Assembly (NCBI GenBank): GCA_030407005.1
Contig: JAUDYN010000003.1
Span: 2,976,001-3,040,000 of the forward strand
DNA from: Desarmillaria ectypa
Lineage: Eukaryota; Basidiomycota; Agaricomycetes; Agaricales; Physalacriaceae
Direction of reading: 5' to 3'
Length of the DNA stretch: 64,000 nucleotides
The position numbers were made by a program, and so were the translations under genes. The notes beneath the pieces were generated by a model. It worked only from the letters and a program-made list of their open reading frames with translations. It did no database searches and was not told where the DNA came from. This document shows, piece after piece, positions 36,327 to 47,770 of the stretch. Position 1 is the first letter of the stretch; each line of letters starts with the position of its first letter.

Positions 36327-38229
36327 TTAGTACGTACTTGCTACAGGCCCACCATCGAAGTCTTTGGCTGCCCCTCTCGCTCGTCGGAAACCTCGCTCCA
36401 TCTTTCGGTCTTCCTTCAAGCGCTCTTGCAATTTCTCGTATCCAACCGAGCCCTTCGAGCCCTTCCCCCTCCGTTCCTTGCTACCTCCCTTCCCTAGGTC
36501 TGCTCCTTCCACCACCGGACCGTCCTTCCTAGCCCGCTTGGGCTGGAACCGCTCCTGACCCGGTCTCTTGGGCTCATGCGGAAAAACGTCACCCCAAGCT
36601 GACTTGCGCGCGTCGTAATACTCCTGCTTCCCTTGCGACCTCGGGATGGTCATTCGCACGATTTTTCCTTCCTGAGTGCACCCATCGAGAATGATATGAC
36701 CACCCTTTTTCAACGGAGGAAAGACAAGTCTTGGCCATGAGTAAGATTCGTGCCGAAGGGCTGCTACGAGATCCTCGTGAGGTTCTTCGTCAGGCAGTAG
36801 CTCTGCTTGTGGCTCAAGCTCTCCAAAACCCTCACTGAGAACAACTTCTCTGACCTCATTGGCTTCTTCCTCAGCCTCCTGCCGCCCAATGCTGCCCATC
36901 CGGCCCACACCCTCACTCAAAGGAACCCTCTGAGGCCTTGGACCACGGCAGATAACGACATAAGCGTACCCCACATCTTCGTGCCCACGACCTGAATGTT
37001 TTGTCTTCCTCACGAATGATGGCCTCTGAAGTCGCTGCTCAAAGATACAGTGGAGCTTCGTGCCGAGTAGGGGACACTCTTTATCGTGAGCACACGGCGC
37101 AATGACATGCGCACCTTCCCCAACCTTTCCAGCACCTTCACCTCTCAACACTTCGTGCTCCCAGTCGAATACAGAGTCACTTCCGACCCTGGACATACGA
37201 AGCAAAGCTTCACGTCCCTCTGCAACGGCAGTAAAGCCATCCCTCGTCCCATGGTCAATCAATATAATCGTTTCAGCACCAGAGTCCCACATTTCCTTGA
37301 CTATTTTCTTCCGGAGGAGGGGAGTAGATTGTGCAGAGAGCGTGAAAGCACTGATGGCTAGTGTATTTGGGACTTTGTCGAGCGAGGGGTAAGGTAGACC
37401 TCGCCGAAATGAGATATCGAACATTGGTGGTACAGGAATCCCATGCAAGATTCGTTTGCCCATTTCGACCAATCCATCACGTTTGTCGATTGCAAGGTAG
37501 GAATCAAGTGTCGAGTCGGCCGCCTTGAGCTCCTCGACGGGCCTCTCGATACCTGACTTCTGAAAAACATGAAGGGCAGCCCATAGCGCACTCCCAGTTC
37601 CCGCACCCCAATCAACAACTCGTTCAACAAGCCATTCTGGACCCATTCTATGTTTCGCGTGAGACAAGACCGCTGTGATGGCACTGTAGTGGGCGGGAAG
37701 GGCAACACTTGCAAAGGCCGTTCCATCTCGCTCTGAGTGTCGCATACGGTGCTCCCATGATTTGTATTTTTCGTTATATTCTGTGTCCCACTTGTGGGTA
37801 TCGGTATTAAGGAAGAGACGCTTTGCATCTTCGTGCAGCCGGTGCTTGTCGGCATCTATGAAATTTTAGCGTTAAACTTGAAATTGATATGGAGTTGGTA
37901 CCTTCAATCAAGGCCGTTATGGCATTCTGCAGCTCCAAGGGAAGGATTACTGCGCCAATTTGCTTACTGCCAAATGTAGCGGCGGGTGATTTTCGAGTGG
38001 ACTTTTCACTAGGCAACTCATCTTCTTTGTAGTCTAGAAAAGGGTCGGCCTCTTGAACGACTTCTAGTTCCTTGTGTACCGGCTGGTCCTGTACTTTATG
38101 GCTGAGCAAGGATATGTCGACGTCGTTAAGAAGGGCCTGAAGACTAGGATCAAGGCTGAGACGGGGGTTAGGACCACGACGAGAAACAGAAGTGCTAGCA
38201 AAGGATCTCCGGAAGATGTGACGGAACAT
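36327..38229 (-). CDS. RSM22: Rsm22-type mitochondrial ribosome assembly methyltransferase-like protein
   Basis: Rsm22/METTL17-family protein of the mitochondrial small ribosomal subunit. Two exons (38229-37902 and 37855-36327) close in frame to 618 residues. The start MFRHIFRRSFASTSVSRRG is a classic mitochondrial presequence. The methyltransferase-fold glycine loop is VVDWGAGTGSALWA. Family motifs include HRMRHSERDGTAFASVALPAHY, FTLSAQSTPLLRKKIVKEMW and ILIDHGTRDGF. The cysteine group APCAHDKECPLLGTKLHC fits the iron-sulfur cluster site known in METTL17 and Rsm22. The C-terminal third is Lys/Arg/Gly-rich. It shares a 99-bp promoter region with prefoldin subunit 1. Confidence 0.92.
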
Positions 38230-38328
38230 AAAGACCTTGCAAGGCCTCCTTTGTGATGTCCGGTAAGACGCGCTTCAATATTTTTTGAACTCCGTCATGC
38301 ACGGCCATCTTGCTAGCCACAAACCACA
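38230..38328. promoter_or_regulatory. Compact bidirectional promoter
   Basis: Only 99 bp separate the RSM22 and prefoldin start codons, so regulation of both is likely coupled or nested in this segment. Confidence 0.45.
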
Positions 38329-38904
38329 ATGTCATTGTCAGACGATACCTTGAGAAAGGCTTGCCTCTTCCACTACTATCGACAACATTGAATTAACAAT
38401 CACAATTCTTCAGATCCTGGTTCAAATCCAGCAAACAGCTGTTCAATCACAGAGAGCATTGAGTGTATCTCAGCAACAAACCCAAGCAAAAGAACGAGAC
38501 AGGCGGAAGATCCAATTGACGATAAAAGAGCTTGAGAGCATCGGAGGCGACGTGAATATGTACAAGGGCCTCGGGAAAATGTGCGTACATTTGCCAGATT
38601 ACGAGGAGTGCATATTCCGACTCTCTTTTTGTCCTAGGTTCATGATGGTCCCTCGCAGGGAAATGGAGAACGATTTGAAGGCACAAGAGAAAGAGCTGAG
38701 TGATGATATCAACAGCCTTAATAAAAAGGTTCGTTGCGCCTACGGTCTACTACTTATTCGCTAATACCATTGACAGTCAAAATATCTCGAGAAACAATTC
38801 AATGATGCGCAGGCTCAATTGCGCGATATCGTATGTTCATCAACTTGCTAAATACCACCTGCCATTGACCACTGAACCAGTTCCATCATTCACCAAAGCA
38901 ATAG
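38329..38904 (+). CDS. PFD1: Prefoldin subunit 1
   Basis: Beta-type subunit of the prefoldin hexamer, which hands nascent actin and tubulin to the CCT chaperonin. Five exons (38329-38358, 38414-38580, 38638-38728, 38777-38830, 38881-38904) close in frame to 121 residues, the usual family size. The coiled-coil arms flank the hairpin core VNMYKGLGKMFMMVPRREM (human NMYEGVGRMFILQSKEAI), and the second helix has NKKSKYLEKQFNDAQAQLRD. The first intron must begin with GC (AAG|GCTTGC) because no GT exists between the start codon and the in-frame stop. This gives MSLSDDTLRK joined to ILVQIQQTA. The alternative is a start further downstream with a shorter first helix. Confidence 0.88.
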
Positions 38905-39010
38905 GATTTGCCCCATTCCTTCTAGCAATGTATCATTACAATCTGATATTTCATGCCTTTTCGCTGTAATTCCATATACCATAGCGGTTGTATTGGTCGA
39001 TACTACAGAT

Positions 39011-42000
39011 TTATATGTCATCTTCTGGACCATCCTCGATCATCTTCGCATAGTCTTCATAGCTGGCAAAGGTGGGTAGCGACTTGAACTTCTTCCTCTT
39101 CTCCTTGGACTCTTCCGCTCGTTTCCGTTTCCCACTTCCAGAATCGATACCTCCCCACTCTTCTTCCTCGTCAGCCCCATCGTACTCAATCAGGCCCTCG
39201 GGCATGTCGCCATCCAGTGAAATCAGATCGTCGTTGTCGGAGCCTTCAGCTAACGAGAGATCGTCACCATCGTCAGGCTCCTCCTCCTCGTCTTCATCGG
39301 CATCAAAGTCTGACAGTAAGTCATCTTCGTCGATGTCGCTATCTCCCATGAGATCGTCATCGCCTTCCGCTTTCCGCATGCTAGCTTTCATAGCCTGATT
39401 CAACGATTTGAGTATACCGTAACTGCTATTAGAAGGCAGCGGGAATTTTACCTTCCATATTTCATCCTCATCCTCGCTCTCACTTCCCTCAGCAACTTGT
39501 TCTCCGGCAGCAGCAGCCTCATCACCAGTAAGATCCATATCCTCACCGCTTCCTTCATCTCCATCTTCATCCTCATCCTCATCTTCACTGGCATCCTTTT
39601 CAGCTTTTGATTGATTCCTTTCATTCTTTCGGGCGAAAAATTTGTGAAAGAACACCTGAATCATAAACTGTTGGCATGCATCCAAAAAAGGAAGTGACAG
39701 CACGAACCTCGTCCACAGGGACATCCTGTATCCTCATTTTCATAAATGCCGCATCGTTTACCAGAACGTTCCCACTTGAGTCACCTTTCATCAACTTAAC
39801 GCCGGTTCCATCAAGTCCGCTTGCAGCAGGTTGCATTGCACTGGCTCCCTTCGTGGTCACAGACTTCTTGGGATTCTTGTACACAAACCGGTCCAAGAAA
39901 TGCGAGAGGGTGTTCAATGACAGATCGGCACTGGCTGTCAATGGCTGCGAAGAAAGAATTTGGCGTGCATGCAGAGATATCGTCGGATGATAGTGGTGCA
40001 ACAAGGGTGTCTGAAAGACGCTGAATTTAGCATTTTAGAGGCAAGGACCATACAATGCCAGCATACCAGTTCCCAAAGCGGTGAAGAGGACGCATGAGCG
40101 TACTGCGGGTCCCTTTTGCGAGGGTCATAGGCTTCAGCATCCGGTTTGGGGGGATCATAGATCATCTCCTTCAGGCCGGGTGTGGTGCTGAACAGCTGAG
40201 CAACCGATAAGTTTCAGTGTCTGATTAGAGGAAAGAAAAAAGAAGTTTACCTCTCCCAATAAGAAGAGTCCTCCAGCGACGAACTCCGTGGCCCCGTTAC
40301 CGCCTGAGACCAGGACTTGGACGAAACGTCGTACTAAAGCCTTCACACGCTCTCCCTCAACCTTGCTCATGTCCGCCTTAATTGACTTGAACAAAAGATT
40401 CAAGTACATAGCTTGTTTTGACGATGAGGCCAAGCGTGCGTCGTGAAGAGAGTCGTAAAGGGTGCGGTAGAATCGATCAATGACTGACTTTGACAGGGTG
40501 TGTGAAGAGGAGGAGGATGCCTTGGCTGTGGATAAGGAGGCAGCAATCTGCTGAATCAGCACCAAGGCCTGCAGCGAGGTATTAAACGTTGACGTATGCG
40601 TGATCAAAAACAAGGTGTCGATGTGTTTTGAAAGTCTATCGCGACGATTAGCGTTATGATCATGTTGAGTGTCAGTGAGGCTTCACCTAGCATCGCCAAC
40701 ATTCATTTTCGCAAAAGGTAATGCGCGGTTTACTCCAGTTAGAATGGCAGAGATGAGTTTTGAGTTTGCATCTTCGACTTCCGTAAAGCCAGCGGCACCT
40801 CGTATCTCTGCCATCTTCCCCTTCCCCTTGAGCTTACCCTTTCCACGCTTGCCATCAATTAGTCGACCTGATTTGTCTTTGACTACCTCTTTTTCTTCAG
40901 GATCATCATGGTCTGCCCCACTATCATGGCCGCTTTCCCCGAGCAGCTCTTTGAAGATCTCGAAATACAGATCGATCAGTTTAAGTGCCACTTCCTGGTC
41001 ATCAGGAGTAAGCACGATCTGGTTGAACGTAATCGTCGCATAATATTGGACATGAGGGTTTCCTACTTGCTTCTCGGCGCCGAGTTTTGGTTTTGGCTTC
41101 TCTACCTCATTGAATCGTATGCGACGGTTCGCTACTTCAGCTGGTGTAGCTGATGTAGGGGGTGGAGCAATGGGGCGGAGAACGAAGGACGTGATCTCGG
41201 TTACAATCACCGATTTCATTGACGGATGGGTCTGGAGCAGTTGGAGAATATGATGGGATGCTCGTGAGCAGATAGCTTTGTCTGTATCGCCCTAGCCAAA
41301 TCATGAGAATGGTGACAACAAGAGGAAAGGAAGGCGCGCACGAGCTTGTTAACAAGTAATCGAAGTAGATTTTGCTCCTGTTCAGGCTTATCACGTAACA
41401 ATGTAGAGATGAGATTCAGAGACTGCGTTCGGACGTAAGGTAAAGGGTCCAATGATAACGTCTAAATCGCAGAATGTTAACCACTTATTTCCGTAGTCCA
41501 TGGCACGAATATACCTCTAAAATCTGGAGAACGGAGAAGAAGTACTTCTTCAGCCAGTCCTCAAAGTACCACAGTAACAAGTGTTGGTCGGTTACAGATG
41601 AATGTTGCACTGGTCGGTCCCGGAAATACCTGAATTACAGTCAATTTCAGGTAGGGAATAGTCTCACGAAAAACGAACTTCAGCTTCCGGTTTGGCACAC
41701 CACCACCCACCCACCAGTCAACGATGCATCGCAAAGCCTTCAAGCTCTCCTCTCTTCCACCTTTGCCTTTCCCGCGTTCCGCCATGCTCTTCAGTGTCTC
41801 CAAGGCCTTGACATTATGTATCGGCCCACTCTGAACAAGTAGTGTCAAGGCACTTAAACGATCGGATAGAGTACCGGACTGTATGATCTTGGATAGGAAG
41901 CTCGCTTCCGACGTTTGAGAGGATGATGAGGATTTGAAAGTTTCGACGTCGCGAGAATGCAGAGATGCAGCGTGGGACGTTTGAGACCCGATATCAGCAG

Positions 42001-42568
42001 AAGAGGCAATCGAAGACGTCACTGGTATTGTTGGGAGGTCCAGAGAATACCACTGAGGAGTAGGCTGGATAATGAACGCGCTTTTCGAACTGAAGGTGAT
42101 CTTTTTCGGCAGTTGGGATGCTTCAGAAGTTTCAGCCTGAGGTGCGTGATTCTCAGTTGAAGGAACCTTGTTCTCGACACCAACAGTCTTCTTTTTCTTT
42201 GATTTTTGAGTCAGCTTTTCTTCCTTCTTTTGACGTTCCGCAGATTTGACTTTTCCGCCGGTCTTGCCCCCAGTTTTCAAGTCCTGGAGGAAAGAAGAAA
42301 CTTCCTTCGCTAGTTTTGGCTGAAAATAGTAGTTTTATTAGGGCAAAAAGCAGAAATAGTAGCTACTCACATCTATTGGGGCTGACCCCATCACGGATAC
42401 AAGTCCCACATTCTTCACCAAATCATAATCGTCCGCCGTTCCACCCAGGGCAGTAATTTGTTGTCGTAGGACATTATGTCCGTCCCCTTTAGAGGCAGAG
42501 ACTTGTTTGGTAGATGTCTTTCCATGACCCTTAGACGAGCCCGCCTTGTCCTTTCGAACGCGGACCAT
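39011..42568 (-). CDS. MAK21: Mak21/Noc1 (CEBPZ) ribosome biogenesis protein
   Basis: Noc1/Mak21 (human CEBPZ) forms a nucleolar complex with Noc2 that carries pre-60S particles. Exons: 42568-42371, 42319-41668, 41609-41515, 41461-41342, 41291-40687, 40635-40251, 40195-40067, 40010-39708, 39655-39452, 39394-39011. They close in frame to 1024 residues. Landmarks are [41 protein letters not shown] and the CBF domain ([52 protein letters not shown]). Then come [15 protein letters not shown] and acidic tracts, ending in a basic [13 protein letters not shown]. The intron at 39395-39451 (57 nt) is in frame; removing it gives the conserved EIWKAMKAS. An in-frame upstream ATG at 42658 would add 30 residues, but 42568 begins with the usual basic segment. 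Confidence 0.92.
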
Positions 42569-45500
42569 TTTGGAAAAGTGAAATTTGAAGCAGTGAACGG
42601 AAAAAGTTAGTTGTGGCTGTGATATTTGATTGCTCGTGCTTGACTGCGCCATTGCCATGATTCAAGTTCAAGTTCAAGCATAAGGCGGATCACTCTTCTT
42701 CAACTTCTCGTCGATTTTCTAGCGACTTACAAGGTTGACATCCTATCTTGGAGCCTGAGATACTAACATGACTCAAACATCTTTTTGATCAACCCATGTG
42801 CGCCCCAAGCGGATACGGAACTTGATACCTATCCTGCGAATGATGCAATAACCTGTTCCTTGGCTTTGGCGTCTCTCTGTAACTTGTGCTATCACTGAGA
42901 ATTGTATATATCTCCGATGGAGAACTATTCTTGGCGATACCAATGGTCTGCGACTGGTCCGATTCGCACTTTCTTGGACCCACACGGGCTGCTTCCTTGC
43001 GAGTTCGGAACTGGACTGCGAGCCGGGATAGTTGAACCTATCTGGCTCGCTTGTTCTGTATGTGACTTTGCGACCATCACCATCTCGGAAGGTCTCTAAA
43101 GGAGTTACAGACTCATGGCGTGCCGATATTGGTATCTTAACTCCCTGATTCCGAAAACCAAAACTTTATCTTGTCTTCATGTACGTGAGTTCCGCTCTCA
43201 CTGTCGAATTTTTAAGGATCCGAAGCTTTCGCAGCTGCTTCTATTGTAACAGATAGGGCACGTATTTGCTTTGCACATCTTGTCAAGTTATCAATGTGCT
43301 GGTTCCCCATCACCCACCGTCTTTCCCAAGACACAGATGTCAATATGGATATCTCATGGACCCCTGAAGACTTGTCCTAATCACCCCTTGCGGAGAATAG
43401 CTGTTCATCCTTACGCCCATCTGTGCATTACTGAGAAAATTCTTATTTCTCATATGTGGCGTCCCGCAAATAATGTCAGCGCAGCACGAAGTGTTTGATT
43501 CACCTTTCTGGGGTTAACATTCAGTACTAGCTGCCATGGCATTATTTGATAGCTAGTCATAACCTGTTCCCCGATACGCTCTTGTCTTAGCTTGGATTGG
43601 GGATGGAGAGGACCTCCATTTGGTGACGGCCCCATCCGAAATCGGACAAACCGATACTTGCTATCCGAGCCCGAACCTTCCAGCTCGTCTTATTCTTACT
43701 TCTTTTTTCAATATCGACAGCATCGAACAAGCTAGCGTTTAGGCTTAGGGTGGTCATTCAAGCTGGAGCGCGCCAAACGTAGAAGGCGACAGTTCCTCGA
43801 AGGCTGTGTGAAGAAAACTCTAGGTGTGTAGATCCTGATACTCCGGCAGTTTGGCCATTTTTTTGATGAACCAGCACTGGACTAGGCTCTTTCAAGAGCA
43901 CGAACACATCTATTCATTCTTGCGGTGGAATGGGGTGACAGAATTTGGTGTGACGTTCCTTTATAATGCACTTATCACGGTACGACAGGCGGTATCGGTA
44001 AATGTTGCAAATCCCACCCTGCCTATGCAATGTGACATGTCTAGTTTCAGTTCTCAAGTGATTTGAAGGATATTCCTCGTACCCTTACTTCGGTGCCTGT
44101 TACCAGCGTGATCAAATAATACGGTCGACGCAGGCCATGGTTTAATGATTATAGCAGCTGTCCTTATTGCCAGTGTTTGATTTGGCCCGGAAAGCACCGT
44201 GCAGGATATTTTTCTGTCAGGTATACCGTACCTATTGAACGTGATATGTTCGGGGCTTTTGTAAGTAAACTACTTCTTCGTTTGCCCGTTTTCTCAGCTC
44301 CGAGCCTGTCTAGGTAAAGCAGCGCTCCACGTACGAAGTTTTAAGGTAGAATTTCCGACTAAAAGAAGCTGTACAGATCCACGTCTATCGGGCCATCCGT
44401 GCGTAGCCTCTTTGAAACAGCTTTGTATCAAGAGATATCATGCTCACGGTTGAAATTACTTAATAATAGCAGCCCTCCAAGGATGTGTCGCGTCCTGATG
44501 TCCTGTTCTTTGTTTCATCTCACTGCTAGTGTGTAAGTACCGTTAACGACAATAAAACAACTACAGTATTCAGATTTGATTTCCCATCCGGCCGATGCCT
44601 ATTCTCAGGTGTGTAATCGATCGTAGGGCAGCTGTCATTGCTTCAGGCCAAGCAGCATTGATTAACATTATGTGCAAAGGCGAACCGTGACCAAATGTTG
44701 CATAATTCTCGCTATCTATGGATCAACTCTGAGATCCGTCTTTATCGCTAGGATGCTTACTGCGACGCGCCTTAGCCGTGATCCAAACATTCACTTCGTC
44801 CTAGGCTTGATCAAGTAACTACGATTGCTCAGCACCATATTTTGTAAATGACTTTTTCATCTAGGAACGTGCTTTCATTGAAATTTAAAACGCACCGAGG
44901 ACCCTAGAGAACGATCATACCTCGCTAGGAAAAAATGTCTCCAATTTGTGGTTCCAGCACTGCACTAAAATTTACTTATTTTTACCCTAAATACATAGAA
45001 AAAACTGTATAAATATTTAGAACTTTTCACTGTATTTGGCAAATTTTGCAGAAAGTACTGTAAAATTAAAAAATATTTTTAGTACTTTTTTTAGTTAAAA
45101 AAAAACTATGTGTATTTCTCTATGTTCATAGGTAAAAATACATTGTCTTTTATCCAGTGACAGTTGAGGTAATATAATCATATAATCACCAGGCCCGAGT
45201 CCCTGAGAAGATGTTCATAACGAATCAGAGCGGTTTTGTATCTCCTCGAGTGATGTTCGTGGGTCAAATAGATTAATTCCATCAGATTTAATGAAATGGA
45301 CGCTGAAAGAGTAATGCCTGAGGCTATCTGAGGAAGGCCAGAACCTTTTATTGCGATGGGCATTGGTAATTGTTTGAATAGGTTTGACTAACGGCAAGAA
45401 AGAATGGCTCCCTGGCAAGCCAAAACACATCGTTAACGGATTATACCTAATGAACATTACACCAACGGGATAATTGTCCAGTGTCCTACATGATATATCC

Positions 45501-45625
45501 GCATCATCCAAATCTCGTTACAACATTTGAATGGACTAGGGATTGCCCGGTTTGACAGAACAGGGTCTTGGATAATCGCAAAGTTCGAGGCATCTGAGCA
45601 TGTGTTCAGGCCCTTCCACTGCACA
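42569..45625. other. Gene-poor region, 3.1 kb
   Basis: No exon chain with family resemblance was found. It contains a strong AT-rich hairpin at 44977-45140 (described separately). The remaining open frames are short and mostly start at non-ATG codons. Confidence 0.45.
44977..45140. mobile_element. MITE-like AT-rich hairpin
   Basis: The left arm starts TATTTTTACCCTAAATACAT (44977 on). The right arm ends TTCATAGGTAAAAATA (to 45140); its reverse complement reads TATTTTTACCTATGAACATA, close to the left arm. Inner parts also pair loosely (AAAAAACTGTATAAATATT against AATATTTTTAGTACTTTTTT). The element is about 164 bp, almost pure A/T and has no ORF, which fits a miniature inverted-repeat element. 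I could not see a clear target-site duplication. Confidence 0.5.
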
Positions 45626-45961
45626 TCATTTACGTTTGCTATCTCCCTGCTTTTCGCTATTGCTGCTCGGCGCTGCGGACTTTTGATCTGATATAGCGTC
45701 TACTTCAACGATCACAGGATCAGGGAAGCTCTTGGCTTTCGTGTGCGATTGGCTTGCTCTTGAGCGTCAATGAGTTAATGGTAATAGCTCGTAGCTTTCC
45801 TGACTTACGTGTCTTTGATCAATGGTTCGAATATATACATCCCAGAAACGACCCCTGTAAACAGCGTCGTCAGCAGATGAAAGATGTCCTTGTATAGAAT
45901 CCACAATACCTACAGCTGCCGCTCCAAGAGTCAAAACAAAGTTCAAAGTTCGAGGCGCCAT
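45626..45961 (-). CDS. Small protein with N-terminal hydrophobic segment, function unknown
   Basis: Two exons (45961-45809 and 45730-45626) join in frame to 85 residues. It starts MAPRTLNFVLTLGAAAVGIV, a hydrophobic stretch that could be a signal anchor or a mitochondrial inner-membrane segment. DSIQGHLSSADDAVYRGRFW and DVYIRTIDQRH follow, then a polar tail (SFPDPVIVEVDAISDQK) ending GDSKRK. The intron has a good GTAAGT donor and an AAG acceptor. The acceptor is the least sure part; another nearby AG would change the tail. I recognise no family. The absence of stops across both exons and the good donor favour a real gene. Confidence 0.5.
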
Positions 45962-46116
45962 GTTGAAAGTAGAAACTTGAAAGCGCTCGATTACGTAAAG
46001 TACAGTCACCACGGAAAATCATTGAATCGCCGAGAATAAGCGTAAGTTTATTGTAAGGAAACCCATACATAGATTATTTATACAGTCAGAAAGTCCCTAT
46101 TAGTGACGCATGCTGA

Positions 46117-46565
46117 TTAAGCTACACCCAGGCCCTAGAAAGTAGGATAGAAATGTTCATCGGTCAAAGCGAATAGTGGGAAGAGGAACGATAGCCTCAC
46201 CTGAAGCGCTTGCTTAGCTGCCATTTCCTTAGCAGCAGATTTGGAAGGGGCCACACCTATCCCTCTAATTTCACCAGATACTAATTGCGCCATCATGAGC
46301 GAGGTGTGACTTAAAGAGAGAGAACTCCTACCTTTGCAAACGACAGTCCACTCAGCCCTGTCGGAGGGTCCGATGACCGACTCTTGATAACTTAAAACAC
46401 TGGTGTCGCCCCGAGCCTGGAAGTCTAAAGAAGCATCGTGAGTATCAATGCGGACATTTCCAGTAGAGACGCCTTGCAATTGTTAAGCCGGGTGACGAAT
46501 TCTACCCCAGGACCAGTAGATTAGCCATTGAACAAAATAGCCTACTCTGATTACTCACTAGGCAT
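46117..46565 (-). CDS. Micro dsRNA-binding-domain protein 1
   Basis: Five tiny exons (46565-46559, 46501-46478, 46424-46332, 46280-46201, 46134-46117) close in frame to 73 residues that are essentially one double-stranded RNA-binding domain. Helix 1 is RLNNYFQARGDTSVLSYQE, the strands are RAEWTVVCKVSGEIRGIGV, and helix 2 is SKSAAKEMAAKQALQ. The KSAAKEMAAKQAL helix carries the Lys residues that contact the RNA phosphate backbone in this fold. The second intron (46425-46477) must use a GC donor (T|GCAAGG); this places it exactly where the neighbouring paralogue has a GT intron. No other domain is present. Its role is unknown. Single-dsRBD proteins can act as RNA-silencing cofactors or competitors for dsRNA, but this is inference. 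Confidence 0.72.
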
Positions 46566-47770
46566 TGTATCACTCTGATAGAAAAATGAAAGAACAGTAG
46601 CCTTGCGTTTCGAGTCCTATGCCTGACCCTTTATACGATAAGACTCAGGCTGTCTCCCAAAGCGGGGGCAAAGCGACCTCTGTCGTAAACGGATAGCATC
46701 AGCCGCCGAAGGACAAAATGTGTTTATCTCTTTCTCCCACGTCCCAGTAGTAAGGAACCACCGATTTACCTCAAACACGGATATGTATCAACTCCTCTAG
46801 ATTGGTGCCGGAGACTAAGGAATGCGTTACCAGAGACCCTTGACCGAGAAAGAAGAAATCAAACTGACGGCCAGGTTCACAGCCGCGGTTCGCATCTGGT
46901 TCATTGGAGCTGGTCGGTAACCTTTACTGCGGATCATCGGTCACAGACACGCCAGTCGAATCGGATTGACAGGTGGAGCGTATGTCAACAGTACCGTTGA
47001 AAAATCCGCAGAGAAGGCGCGGAGGACATAGATACTGCGGGCCTGCGCTATACGAGGACCAATGGAGCGCTCCACGTTGTAAGCGAAGGAAGCTTACTTC
47101 TCTTCTCTGGACCAGATTTAACCAAGAGATCGGACTTTGACCGTCGGCTAGATGTTGACACAGTTCAGTTTATATTTTTGATTTTGTTTATGGACTGTTA
47201 TGTCTTATTTCAAACCACTGGCCTAGTTTTTAGCGGTTCAAGCTGCACATGATCCTGATAGCAACACCATGGCATCAAATGCGAACTCGAAGGTGCCTAA
47301 TCATTAAGCAGCCAATCAGCACTAGCACGAGAGCACAATGGGATGCACCAAACCAGTTCTCATATCTACCTGGAATGAACGAATGAACGGTTTGTCGGCC
47401 AGGATACGGCTTGGCTTTGATGTTACCAATAGATGATCCTTTGCGAGCTTGCGAGCTCTCCTTGCTTCAAGTCAGTGTTTGGCTGAACAGCGTCCTGATA
47501 GCGTTTGAGTCGCCAGAAAGTTTCACACAGGTAGAAACATGGCTTACATACAAAATAGCTACGCGAAGCTTTTCTTTGGGATTGAGTGAACTTCTTCACC
47601 ATCATAGTCAACGTCAAGGCGGATCGGTCAGGCTCACTAACAGGAATGAAAGCATGGGGTAGATTTACCTCTTATCTGGTGCTTCATGGAGTCAACATAA
47701 AAAGTTCCGGTAAAAAAGTGAAAATTCGGGATGTATGTACTAACCACAGTCTGGTGAAAGTCAACCATCC
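46566..47770. other. Intergenic region between the two dsRBD genes
   Basis: 1.2 kb with no further exon chain that I can support. It should include the promoter of the first dsRBD gene. Confidence 0.4.

Noticed and set aside
38419..38429. GGTTCAAATCC, a perfect tRNA B-box look-alike
   Set aside because: It lies inside the prefoldin codons for LVQIQ, and there is no A-box or stems at the right distance.
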